DNA of 14,779 nt from Bacteroidales bacterium (GCA_900771035.1 CAAGML010000187.1:1-14779), one strand, 5' to 3'; numbered from the stretch's first letter, positions 1 through 8,069 are shown. The notes: generated by a model not told the origin, from the letters alone. Made by a program: numbers and translations.

Positions 1-14
1 TGCTCTTCCGATCT
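1..14. other. Illumina adapter remnant at contig end
   Basis: The first 14 bases, TGCTCTTCCGATCT, are identical to the 3' end of the Illumina TruSeq read-2 adapter. The valS reading frame continues sensibly from base 15 upward (residues [11 protein letters not shown] run out to about base 17), so the adapter has replaced the genuine continuation of valS. This stretch is a library artefact and should be trimmed. Confidence 0.9.
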
Positions 15-2446
15 TTCTTTATTTCAGCCTCAACATCAATCATATTTCCAAGCGGCACAGCGTATTCAGTGGTTCCAACCATATAAGTCATAGCGGTCGC
101 ATCACCTTCGCCACGCTCGATCGACGAGAGGTTGCACATCTTTGAAATTACGGGGTTGTATTCCTCGTTGTGGTTACCTTTGGTGACAAGCAGGGTGAGA
201 GGCTCCTTATTGGCGATGTTCTTCTGAAGGCGGATTGTGCGAACGCCTGCGACTATCTCCTTGACAATCTCGAAATTGGCTGTCAGTTGAGAGTCAAATT
301 CGGTGAAGCGTGGGTAATCCTGATTCATGATTGTCTCGCCCTCCTGACGAGTGCGGAGTTCGTGCCAGATTTCCTCAGTGATGAAAGGCATGAAAGGGTG
401 GAGGAGCAGCATAAGTTTCTCGAAGAAGCCAATGGTGCTTTCAAGAGTACGGCGGTCGATAGGTGCCTGATATGCAGGCTTAATCATCTCAAGATACCAA
501 GCGGAGAACTCATCCCAGAAAAGTTTATAGACGGTCATCAGAGCCTCGGAGATTCTGTATTTAGAGAAATCGTCCTCAATCTCGATTGCCGCCTGGCGGA
601 GCTTAGCCTCGAACCACTGGATGGCAATGCGTGAACTCTCAGGCTGCTCAATGTCAGCGACTTCCCAACCCTTGATTAGGCGAAGGGCATTCCAAATCTT
701 GTTGTTGAAGTTTCGTCCCTGCTCGCAGAGCGTCTCATCGAAAAGAATGTCATTGCCGGCAGGCGCGGAGAGCATCATACCCATACGCACACCATCTGCG
801 CCATACTTGTCGATAAGCATGAGAGGGTCAGGGGAGTTGCCAAGGGACTTGCTCATCTTGCGGCCAAGCTTATCACGCACGATACCAGTGAAATAGACAT
901 CCTTGAAAGGGTACTGACCTTTATACTCGTAACCCGCCATAATCATACGTGCCACCCAGAAGAAAATGATGTCAGGGGCTGTGACAAGCACAGCGGTAGG
1001 GTAGTAGTACTCAATCTCATTGTTGCCAGGGTTGTTGATGCCGTCAAAGAGAGAAAGGGGCCACAACCAAGAGGAGAACCATGTGTCGAGGGAATCCTCG
1101 TCCTGACGGAGGTCATTGATGGTAAGATGCTTGTTGCCAGTCTTTTCCTGAGCCTTGCGAACTGCCTCCTCTTCGGTCATTGCAACGACATAACCACCTT
1201 CGGGAAGATAATAAGCAGGTATGCGGTGTCCCCACCAAAGCTGGCGGCTGATGCACCAATCCTTGATATTCTCAAGCCAATGGCTATAGGTGTTCACGTA
1301 CTTGGCAGGGTAGAAACGGATTTCGCCATTCCTGACAGGGGCAAGGGCAATCTCGGCGAAATGCTTCATATTGAGGAACCACTGCATGGAGAGTTTAGGC
1401 TCGATAGGCACGTTGGTACGCTCGGAGAAACCGACCTTGTTGGTGTAGTCCTCAATCTTCTCAAGCAGACCTGCTGCCTGAAGATCCCTGACAATCTGCT
1501 CACGGACGGCAAAACGGTCCTGCCCAACATACATCCCGGCAGCCTCAGAGATTGTGGCGTCATCATTGAAAATATTGATGCTCTTGAGGTTATGTTTCTC
1601 GCCAAGCATATAGTCATTCACATCATGGGCAGGGGTGACCTTCAGACAACCTGTACCAAAATCAGTCTCGACATACTCATCCTCGATGACAGGAATCTCG
1701 CGGTTAACCAAAGGGACAATCACACGGCAGCCCTTGAGGTGCTTGTTCTTCTCGTCATTAGGGTTGATGCACATAGCCGTGTCACCCATGATTGTCTCAG
1801 GTCGGGTGGTGGCGACAATCGCATATCCGTCACGCCCTACAATCTTGTAACGGAGGTAATAAAGCTTGCTCTGCTGCTCCTTGAAGACCACCTCCTCGTC
1901 AGAAAGAGCCGTAAGTGCCTTCGGATCCCAGTTGACCATACGCACACCTCTATAAATCAAACCTTTGTCGTAAAGGTCGCAGAAAACCTTAAGCACGGAC
2001 TCAGAACGCGAAGAGTCCATTGTGAACGCCGTTCTATCCCAATCGCAAGATGCACCAAGTTTGCGCAATTGTTTGAGGATGATGCCGCCATGCTCGTGAG
2101 TCCAATCCCAGGCATGTTCGAGGAACTTCTCACGGCCGATGTCTGTCTTCTTAATCCCTTGTTCGGCAAGACGGTTGACAACCTTAGCCTCAGTGGCAAT
2201 AGAGGCATGGTCAGTGCCGGGCACCCAACAAGCGTTGAAGCCGCACATCCTGGCACGACGCACAAGAATATCCTGTATCGTATTGTTCAACATGTGACCC
2301 ATGTGAAGCACGCCCGTGACATTAGGCGGCGGAATAACCACCGTATAAGGCTTGCGTCCGTCGGGTTTGCTGCTGAAAACATTATTGTTGACCCAGTATT
2401 CGTACCATTTTCCCTCAATATCCTGAGGAACATATTTGCTATCCAT
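15..2446 (-). CDS. valS: Valine--tRNA ligase, C-terminus missing
   Basis: ValRS is a cytoplasmic class I aminoacyl-tRNA synthetase that charges tRNA-Val and edits mischarged threonine. The protein begins [18 protein letters not shown] and about 810 codons are present. The class I HIGH motif appears as HMGH at residues 48-51, after PPPNVTGVL. The KMSKS motif is at residues 530-534 (bases 845-859). The editing-domain signatures ATTRPET and GTG..TPAHD lie near residues 215 and 270. The Val/Ile/Leu anticodon-binding region and the start of the C-terminal coiled coil (IDVEAEIK) follow. Bacteroidota ValRS is usually about 870-880 residues, so some 65 residues are lost at the window edge, where adapter sequence interrupts the gene. 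Start is ATG at 2446; no other in-frame start fits the family N-terminus. A TATATTTG promoter element lies about 70 bp upstream. The phase is the same at the start, both motifs and the window edge. Confidence 0.96.
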
Positions 2447-2511
2447 ATATTTGATGAATTATTTATTTCTGATTACCAATGTGTTGCGACAGTCACGACA
2501 AAGCGCGAAAC

Positions 2512-2562
2512 AACACGCAAATATAATGCAAATTCTTGATTCGCAATCAATATTTGCGTGTT
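2512..2562. repeat. Nested inverted repeat over the valS promoter
   Basis: A perfect 13-bp inverted repeat pairs 2512-2524 (AACACGCAAATAT) with 2550-2562 (ATATTTGCGTGTT). Inside its 25-nt loop a second palindrome, TTGATT-CGC-AATCAA, occupies 2536-2550 and overlaps the outer right arm by one base. The left outer arm contains the predicted valS -7 element. A run of nine Ts follows on the plus strand (2561-2569). It could be an operator or an RNA/cruciform structure. The repeat is seen directly; its function is inference. Confidence 0.7.
2518..2547 (-). promoter_or_regulatory. Predicted valS promoter
   Basis: On the minus strand TATATTTG (2525 to 2518) matches the Bacteroidota -7 consensus TAnnTTTG exactly. 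An ATTG at 2547-2544, 18 nt upstream, is an acceptable -33 element. Transcription would start near 2511, giving a leader of about 65 nt before the valS ATG. It lies inside the inverted repeat at 2512-2562. Confidence 0.6.
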
Positions 2563-2640
2563 TTTTTTTCAACAATTTTCCAGAGAAAATTCAAGCAAAA
2601 CAAGCATTGGATAAATGAGCGTAACAAGTATGCAAATAGG

Positions 2641-2684
2641 TTAATGTATCGTTAATGTTACGTTAATGTTACGTTAATCTATCG
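2641..2684. repeat. Four tandem 11-bp repeats (TTAATGTTACG type)
   Basis: Four head-to-tail 11-bp units run without gaps: TTAATGTATCG (2641-2651), TTAATGTTACG (2652-2662), TTAATGTTACG (2663-2673) and TTAATCTATCG (2674-2684). A fifth, decayed unit may start at 2685 (TTGATACTACA). The two middle units are identical. The period is close to one helical turn, so each unit faces the same side of the DNA, as in the direct-repeat sites of OmpR/PhoB-family regulators. The regulatory role is inference. Confidence 0.75.
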
Positions 2685-2733
2685 TTGATACTACATAAAT
2701 CAAGACTCAATGACAAGACAGGGAGACATCCAT

Positions 2734-2775
2734 AGGCTTCAGGTACAAACCACGGGTCAGAAACCTGAGGCTTTT
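2734..2775 (+). terminator. Orphan terminator-like hairpin, plus strand
   Basis: Bases 2734-2744 pair with 2763-2773 in an 11-bp stem with two G-T wobbles (core CAGGT/ACCTG) and an 18-nt loop, followed by CTTTTGTATT. This is the shape of a weak intrinsic terminator for plus-strand transcription, yet no plus-strand gene lies upstream. It may end a small RNA starting near the 11-bp repeats, or be a chance or processing structure. Confidence 0.35.
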
Positions 2776-2811
2776 GTATTCTATAATCGACATTATGATA
2801 AATTGAATATA

Positions 2812-2842
2812 TAAAAAACTCCAGTACCCTTACGGATACTGG
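2812..2842 (-). terminator. Intrinsic terminator of gyrA-TPR-FISUMP operon
   Basis: Read on the minus strand, bases 2842-2821 form a 9-bp stem (CCAGTATCC pairs with GGGTACTGG, one T-G wobble) closed by a GTAA tetraloop. AG and six Ts (2818-2813) follow. It starts 44 bp after the stop codon of the FISUMP gene and nothing minus-strand reads through to valS without a new promoter, so it marks the operon end. Confidence 0.85.
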
Positions 2843-2885
2843 ATAAATCCTATAATTTCATCATCACAAAAGGAATAAGTCACCA

Positions 2886-3575
2886 TTAATATTCAGTGAC
2901 TGCACGGACAGATAAACCGTCACTTCGGATGCCAGCAAACCAATCAGGTATAGATGGAAATAAGTAATATGCGTGGCTAGGACCAGACTGGTACACCGAC
3001 GATGACCAATAGAAACAGCTATTCCCAACATCGAAGGTCTCCGAACCATTGCGGTAACCTGCTGCAGGCAGAAATATCGAATTCCCGGTCGTCAGACCTG
3101 TGACTGTAAAGCCTCTTTTTACTTCATCCCAAGTCCATTTGCACTTAGTTGAATCAATGAGTTCCTTGATTTCATCTAAAGTAGGTGTGCGCCATTTTGT
3201 GCCCCAGTTAGCTGTTGCAGCATCATCTACGGCTTGAAGTGTATTGAGACCATCACCGCCTACAACAGAATCGCCTGTGTACTTGGTCATTCCGTAAAGC
3301 GGTTTGGCATCGGCATTAAATATGCCCCACTTGTAATCACCATCTGCTGACCAGTCATAGTTGGTTTTCTCTGTTGTTTCGCCATAGGCAAAATAAGAAC
3401 CGAGGCTTTCGACATCCTGAGCCCCGATATTATACGATGCCCATTTTACGCTGAGCCCAAGGTCAACAGCCTCACATCCGCCCGAAAAATCCGTAGGTCC
3501 CTCGGGGTCATTGTTACAAGACGCACAGAGGCAAACTACTGCCAAGGCGGCGATAAGATTGAATGCGTTTTTCAT
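2886..3575 (-). CDS. FISUMP-domain putative lipoprotein
   Basis: This 229-residue protein carries the Fibrobacter succinogenes major paralogous (FISUMP) domain, an extracytoplasmic module found in large paralogous families in Bacteroidota and Fibrobacterota; its biochemical role is unknown. Diagnostic segments are VDLGLSVKWASYNIGA (37-52), YFAYGETT (61-68), WGTKWRTPTLDEIKELI (124-140), IFLPAAGYRNG (167-177), YWSSS (189-193) and GLSVRAV near the C-terminus. The N-terminus (MKNAFNLIAALAVVCLCASC) is a lipoprotein signal with the acylated cysteine probably at residue 20. The following N-N-D-P-E includes acidic residues, which could favour surface export, but this is inference. It starts 18 bp after the TPR gene stop and is followed by a strong terminator, so it is the last gene of the gyrA operon. 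It covers a single domain with no extra module. Confidence 0.85.
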   Translation of the reverse strand: MKNAFNLIAALAVVCLCASCNNDPEGPTDFSGGCEAVDLGLSVKWASYNIGAQDVESLGSYFAYGETTEKTNYDWSADGDYKWGIFNADAKPLYGMTKYTGDSVVGGDGLNTLQAVDDAATANWGTKWRTPTLDEIKELIDSTKCKWTWDEVKRGFTVTGLTTGNSIFLPAAGYRNGSETFDVGNSCFYWSSSVYQSGPSHAYYLFPSIPDWFAGIRSDGLSVRAVTEY

Positions 3576-3593
3576 AATTTCAATATTTGAGAA

Positions 3594-4826
3594 TTAGTAC
3601 TGTTCAGGGAGAAGCTGAGGATGTTTTGGTTTGTATTTGGAATTGGCACGTATAGCACGGAAATAGTTGATTTTGAGCATACGCTGCGTGTCAGTATTCT
3701 CGGTGTCAAGTTCGTAAGCCTTCTCGAAATAAGGTATTGACTTCAAGAACATCTCATTCATCTTAGCGATGTTCTCGGCATTTTTCTTTTTGTCGTTCTC
3801 GTTCATATTATCCTCTTCGATTTTGACTCCCTGGTTGTAATAGAAACGGCCGATGTTGGAATAAGCATCGGAATAATTTGCATCCATCTCAATAGCCCTG
3901 TTGTAGCAAAGAAGCGAATTTTCAAGGTCGCCAGAAAGTTCCAAAACGCTACCCTTAACATTATAAAGCTGTGCCGTAGGGTTTGAGCTGATGGCCTGAT
4001 CGAGATACTCAACAGCCTGTTTAGAGTTGCCATGCTCGATATAATAGTTGATAAGGTTGCCGACAAGCCACTGGGAACTTGGTATAGCCGAAGCGCCCTG
4101 ACGGAGCATATCAACATAATTCACAGAGTCGTGCAACTCCTCGTAAATCTGACAGATATACTGATAAACCTGCTCCTCTTTGTAGCCAGAACCGAGCGTG
4201 CCCTTAAACTCTTTGATGGCATTCTGGCGGTCGCCTGCCAACCAGGCGAAGTTGCCTGCGAAGTATTTAATCTGATAATAAGCGTCGTTCTTGCGCAAAT
4301 TTGTGTCGTTCAACAACTTCTCGTCAGACTTGATGATGTCAAGGTCGATAATGCCAAGGTGTGTGTTGGTTGCCCTGTAAGCATCAGCATACGCCTCCTC
4401 ATTCTGTTTCGCAACTGCATAATTGACAAGAATGTTACTACGGTAGATAGAAGCAAGCGACTCGCTGATTTTCTTGTCATACGCAGGTTTGACTTTACCT
4501 TTGGCGTTAGGCTGATGATCCATATCCCATGCCTGCATATAGAGTTCGTAAGACCTCAAAGCATCGGCACCAGCCTCGGCGAAATTGTCCCTATAGGCAG
4601 CAGCCTTTGCCGAGAGTTCATAGACATGCCCGCCTGTCCAGACGGTTTTTACGAGGTCTTTAGTCTCAGGATTGACAAGGGCAGCCTCAATCAAAGCCTT
4701 AGCCTCGTCATAATTCGGATTTTCCTCCGCAGTCGCCAGTGAATTTGCCTTTGACACGTTGGATTTCTGCGCAAAGCAAACAAAACTAACCATTGCGACT
4801 GCAAAAATTAAAAGAGTTCTTTTCAT
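3594..4826 (-). CDS. Secreted TPR-repeat protein
   Basis: The product is 410 residues with a cleavable signal peptide (MKRTLLIFAVAMVSFVCFAQ, likely cut after Ala19), so it should act in the periplasm. The rest is helical and repetitive. The clearest tetratricopeptide repeats lie around residues 253-285, 286-318 (YNVKGSVLELSGDLENSLL) and 319-375 (SDAYSNIGRFYYNQG ... YFEKAYELD). In the last of these, a charged Asn/Glu/Lys-rich insert at about 337-353 interrupts the pattern. TPRs mediate protein-protein contacts; no catalytic domain is visible. It starts 18 bp after the gyrA stop, with no promoter or terminator between, so it is probably co-transcribed with gyrA. From general knowledge, a TPR gene next to gyrA recurs in Bacteroidales. 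Its partner and role are unknown. Confidence 0.85.
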   Translation of the reverse strand: MKRTLLIFAVAMVSFVCFAQKSNVSKANSLATAEENPNYDEAKALIEAALVNPETKDLVKTVWTGGHVYELSAKAAAYRDNFAEAGADALRSYELYMQAWDMDHQPNAKGKVKPAYDKKISESLASIYRSNILVNYAVAKQNEEAYADAYRATNTHLGIIDLDIIKSDEKLLNDTNLRKNDAYYQIKYFAGNFAWLAGDRQNAIKEFKGTLGSGYKEEQVYQYICQIYEELHDSVNYVDMLRQGASAIPSSQWLVGNLINYYIEHGNSKQAVEYLDQAISSNPTAQLYNVKGSVLELSGDLENSLLCYNRAIEMDANYSDAYSNIGRFYYNQGVKIEEDNMNENDKKKNAENIAKMNEMFLKSIPYFEKAYELDTENTDTQRMLKINYFRAIRANSKYKPKHPQLLPEQY

Positions 4827-4844
4827 AAAATGTTTATTAAAAGT

Positions 4845-7346
4845 TTATTTATTATTCTCTGTATCTTCGCCCTCAACCGTCTCTTCATTAGGCTCTTCGT
4901 AGGCAGGGACGACACATACTGACGCTATCTGGTCGTTGCGCTTGCCGAGGTTGATGAGCCGGACACCCTGCGAGGTACGGCCGATAACACTAAGGTCGGA
5001 AACCTGAAAACGGATGACTACGCCGGACTTGTTGATAATCATAAGGTCGTTATCGTTGTTGACACATTTTATAGCCACAAGCCTGCCGGTCTTCTCGGTG
5101 ATGTTGATGGTCTTGACACCCTTGCCACCACGGTTTGTGATTCGGTAAGTGTCGATATCTGAGCGTTTGCCATAGCCGAGTTCGCTGACCACCAATACGT
5201 TATCCTCAGAGTCTATAGGCATTGTAATCATTCCTATCACTTCGTCGTCACCATCGTCAAGCCTCATGGCACGTACACCTGTAGCGGTACGACCCATGAC
5301 ACGGACAGTCTCCTCGTTGAACCTGATGGCGCGTCCGTTACGGTTGGCAATGAGTATCTCATCCTTGCCACTGGTAAGGTGAACCTCCACTACCCTATCA
5401 TCCTCGCGAATGGTGATTGCGTTGATGCCATTCTGACGTGGTCGCGAATAGTCGTAAAGCGAAGTCTTCTTGATGACACCCTGCTTGGTGCAGAACACAA
5501 GGTTGTGCGACTGAGTAAACTCAGGATCCTCAAGCTGTTTAACTTTAATGAAGGCTGTAATAGCATCGCCAGGCTCAATGTTGAGCAGGTTCTGGATGGC
5601 ACGACCCTTGCTGGATTTATTGCCCTCTGGAATGTCGTAAACTTTCTGCCAATAGCAGCGACCACGTTGCGTAAAAAACATAATCGTAGCGTGCATAGAG
5701 GCTGTATAGATGTACTCTATGAAATCCTCATCGCGCGAACTGCTACCTTTCGAGCCACAGCCGCCCCTATTCTGCGCCTTGAACTCAGCCAGAGGAGTAC
5801 GTTTTATATATCCCATGTGTGAAAGGGTTATCACCATCTCGTCGTCAGAATAGAAATCCTCCGGATTGAACTCGTCACTTGCGAAGATAATCTGCGTCCT
5901 GCGCTCATCACCATATTTATTTTTAAGCTCGATAGTCTCATTAGTGATAATCTCCATCCTACGCTCAACGTGTGCAAGGATATCCTCCAAGTCCGCTATC
6001 AACTTCATCAAATCCTCATACTCAGCACGGAGTTTGTCTTGCTCCATGCCAGTCAACTGACGCAACCTCAACTCAACAATATATTGTGCCTGACGTTCAT
6101 TCAAATCAAAACGCTCCATAAGCCGCTGCTTAGCCTCGTCAGGTGTTCTCGAAGCGCGAATGATTGCTATAGCCTCGTCAAGAGCGTCAAGTATCTTCAT
6201 ACAGCCTTCAAGCAACTCGGCACGCTCACGCGCCTTCTTAAGGTCGAACTCTGTCCTACGGGTAACAACATCCAAACGATGCTCGACAAAATACTGAATA
6301 AGCTCCTTAAGATTCAACTGCCTTGGCTTGCCTTTTACAAGTGCAATATTATTCACGCTAAAAGACGACTGAAGAGCAGTCATCTTGTAAAGCTTGTTAA
6401 GCAACACGGAAGCGTTTGTATCTTTTTTTACATCCACAACAATACGCATACCATGCCTGTCAGACTCGTCATTTACATTTGCAATACCATCAACCTTCTT
6501 ATCAATCGCAAGATCTGCAATAGAGCGGATTAACTCAGCCCTATTAACCATATATGGTATCTCAGTGATGACGATTTTATCGTGAGTCCTCTCATTACTC
6601 TCAATCTCAGCCTTCGAGCGGATAACAATCCTGCCACGACCAGTCTCGAAAGCCTCTTTTACACCTGCATAACCATAAATAAAACCACCAGTAGGAAAAT
6701 CAGGAGCCTTAATATAATGCATCAGCTCATCAATAGTAATCTCAGGGTTCGCCACATAAGCCACGATAGCGTCACAAACCTCAGAGAGGTTATGCGGTGC
6801 CATATTCGTAGCCATTCCGACAGCAATACCCTGAGAACCATTTACCAAAAGGTTTGGCAGTTTTGTAGGAAGCACCTGAGGCTCTTTGGTGGTCTCATCG
6901 AAGTTCGGGTCAAAGTTGACAGTCTCTTTATCAATGTCTTTGAGCATCTCCTCGGCTATCTTCTGAAGTCGAGCCTCCGTGTAACGCATCGCAGCAGGGC
7001 CGTCACCATCAATAGAGCCAAAGTTACCTTGCGGATCCACCAACGGATAACGCAACGACCAATCCTGCGCCATTCTGACAAGAGTCATATAAATCGAGGA
7101 GTCGCCATGAGGGTGGTACTTACCCATAACCTCACCTACGATACGGGCAGATTTCTTGTATGGCTTGTCGTTTGTATTACCCAGTTCATTCATTCCGTAC
7201 AACACACGTCTGTGAACCGGTTTGAATCCGTCCCTGACATCAGGTAACGCACGCGAAACAATGACCGACATAGAATAATCAATGTAGGCTTGTTTCATCT
7301 CATCTTCCACATTAATATGAATAATGTGTTCGTCTTGATCTAACAT
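4845..7346 (-). CDS. gyrA: DNA gyrase subunit A
   Basis: GyrA forms the A2B2 gyrase that introduces negative supercoils; it cuts and rejoins DNA through a tyrosine. The 833-residue protein has the N-terminal winged-helix/tower breakage-reunion domain (to about residue 495) with catalytic Tyr122 in AAMRYTE, followed by the C-terminal beta-pinwheel. A GyrA-box variant, QNRGGCGSKG, at 525-534 separates it from ParC. The C-terminus is acidic (EEPNEETVEGEDTE). Residue numbering matches E. coli through the quinolone region, which reads GDSSIYM at 81-87: Ser83 is kept, but the E. coli Asp87 position is Met. Bacteroidales commonly lack Asp there, so this is probably lineage-typical rather than an acquired mutation. 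ATG at 7346 fits the family start. A promoter lies about 25 bp upstream, and two envelope-protein genes follow in the same operon. Confidence 0.97.
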   Translation of the reverse strand: MLDQDEHIIHINVEDEMKQAYIDYSMSVIVSRALPDVRDGFKPVHRRVLYGMNELGNTNDKPYKKSARIVGEVMGKYHPHGDSSIYMTLVRMAQDWSLRYPLVDPQGNFGSIDGDGPAAMRYTEARLQKIAEEMLKDIDKETVNFDPNFDETTKEPQVLPTKLPNLLVNGSQGIAVGMATNMAPHNLSEVCDAIVAYVANPEITIDELMHYIKAPDFPTGGFIYGYAGVKEAFETGRGRIVIRSKAEIESNERTHDKIVITEIPYMVNRAELIRSIADLAIDKKVDGIANVNDESDRHGMRIVVDVKKDTNASVLLNKLYKMTALQSSFSVNNIALVKGKPRQLNLKELIQYFVEHRLDVVTRRTEFDLKKARERAELLEGCMKILDALDEAIAIIRASRTPDEAKQRLMERFDLNERQAQYIVELRLRQLTGMEQDKLRAEYEDLMKLIADLEDILAHVERRMEIITNETIELKNKYGDERRTQIIFASDEFNPEDFYSDDEMVITLSHMGYIKRTPLAEFKAQNRGGCGSKGSSSRDEDFIEYIYTASMHATIMFFTQRGRCYWQKVYDIPEGNKSSKGRAIQNLLNIEPGDAITAFIKVKQLEDPEFTQSHNLVFCTKQGVIKKTSLYDYSRPRQNGINAITIREDDRVVEVHLTSGKDEILIANRNGRAIRFNEETVRVMGRTATGVRAMRLDDGDDEVIGMITMPIDSEDNVLVVSELGYGKRSDIDTYRITNRGGKGVKTINITEKTGRLVAIKCVNNDNDLMIINKSGVVIRFQVSDLSVIGRTSQGVRLINLGKRNDQIASVCVVPAYEEPNEETVEGEDTENNK

Positions 7347-7371
7347 ATTTCGTCTGTTTTGAATTTCGGTG

Positions 7372-7403
7372 TAAAGTTACACATAATTTCTGGCACAAGC
7401 AAA
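7372..7403 (-). promoter_or_regulatory. Predicted gyrA promoter
   Basis: On the minus strand TTTG (7403-7400), a 20-nt spacer and TAACTTTA (7379-7372) fit the Bacteroidota promoter pattern with one deviation (last G to A). Transcription would start near 7365, giving a leader of about 20 nt. The -7 segment lies in AAAGTTACACA (7373-7383), which has a perfect inverted copy at 7479-7489. Confidence 0.6.
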
Positions 7404-7510
7404 TCAATAATGCCATTATTTTCCACTTTAAGAGGGCATAGAGCCACTTTTAACATTCATAGAGGTAACAGTTATGATTGTGTAACTTTTATTATACAAC
7501 AAAATCCAGG

Positions 7511-7528
7511 TCTCTACTTCGACAGAGA
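7511..7528 (-). terminator. Weak terminator-like hairpin at XRE gene end
   Basis: On the minus strand TCTCTGT (7528-7522) pairs with GTAGAGA (7517-7511) around a CGAA tetraloop, with two G-T wobbles, overlapping the stop codon. Only a short, interrupted T-rich stretch follows (ATTTTGTTG), so termination would be partial at best and some read-through toward gyrA is possible. Confidence 0.3.
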
Positions 7529-8008
7529 TTCAAACGTCCCATCGTTGTAAAGAACGATTATTTGACTGATTTTTCTATCATCAGGTTTAATCACAGTTTT
7601 CACCTGCCACTGATCCTGCTCTTTTACACGCTTCTTATTCTCCACTTTCATAATCACTTCAGGCTCATTGAGCATTTCACTCTCTTCCCTGTCTGCACTT
7701 TGCTCCAATGTCTGAACAGTGTTTACATACGCAACCTCCGAAGTCTCTTTTCTTACAGGTTTAGCTTCGTTATTTACAGCTAACTCACCTTGCTCTCTAT
7801 CCATAAACATCTCTCCCTCACCGGTAATCAACCAATTGACGTTTACATTCGGATAAACACTTTTTATTTTCTCCACGAGAAACAGAGTGGGTTTTGTCCT
7901 ACCGCTTTTTATACTTGACAGTACTGCTGGACTGATTTCAATAGTGGTTGCAAAATCCGTCGGATTTTTACCAACCATTTTCATTAACTCAAATATCCTA
8001 TCTTTCAT
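7514..8008 (-). CDS. XRE/Cro-family helix-turn-helix regulator
   Basis: This 164-residue protein has an N-terminal XRE-type DNA-binding domain: helices around residues 1-12 and 16-24, turn and recognition helix at about 25-36 (ISPAVLSSIKSGRTKPT), and the typical ending NVNWLITGEGEMF at 57-69. The rest is a charged, probably disordered linker (70-130) and a short beta-like tail (ISQIIVLYNDGTFESL). No peptidase S24, ligand-binding or toxin domain is visible, so it differs from CI/LexA-type repressors. It has its own consensus promoter and lies upstream of gyrA in the same orientation. A perfect palindrome about 100 bp upstream (8110-8136) is a possible binding site. Its targets are unknown. ATG at 8008 fits; the family usually starts a few residues before the first helix. 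Confidence 0.85.
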   Translation of the reverse strand: MKDRIFELMKMVGKNPTDFATTIEISPAVLSSIKSGRTKPTLFLVEKIKSVYPNVNVNWLITGEGEMFMDREQGELAVNNEAKPVRKETSEVAYVNTVQTLEQSADREESEMLNEPEVIMKVENKKRVKEQDQWQVKTVIKPDDRKISQIIVLYNDGTFESLSK

Positions 8009-8037
8009 ATTTGTAAAATGCTTGTTTTTTCAAAGTG

Positions 8038-8069
8038 CAAAGTTACGATTTTATTTTGTAAATACCAAA
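8038..8069 (-). promoter_or_regulatory. Promoter of the XRE regulator gene
   Basis: On the minus strand TTTG (8069-8066), a 20-nt spacer and TAACTTTG (8045-8038) match the Bacteroidota consensus at every defined position. The start site would be near 8031, about 23 nt before the ATG. This is the best promoter match in the window. Confidence 0.75.

Larger units (their letters stand above)
2447..2885. other. Gene-free gap between valS and the FISUMP gene
   Basis: This 439-bp stretch has no convincing coding region on either strand. From valS outward it holds the valS promoter and nested palindrome (2512-2562), an AT-rich segment, four tandem 11-bp repeats (2641-2684), a terminator-like hairpin facing the plus strand (2734-2775), and the minus-strand terminator of the gyrA operon (2812-2842). 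Confidence 0.7.

Noticed and set aside
2447..2511. T-box or other aminoacyl-tRNA-sensing leader before valS
   Set aside because: The predicted leader is only about 65 nt and shows no T-box consensus or antiterminator, and such leaders are not expected in Bacteroidota.
1127..2539. A 470-codon open frame on the plus strand
   Set aside because: It is antisense to valS, whose frame holds all synthetase motifs; the plus-strand translation has no recognisable domain and extends into the valS promoter.
4032..4742. A 236-codon plus-strand frame
   Set aside because: It is antisense to the signal-peptide-bearing TPR gene and its translation resembles no family.
5970..7247. Plus-strand frames of 187 and 221 codons
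   Set aside because: They are antisense to gyrA, which is full length with all motifs; both are by-products of its codon composition.
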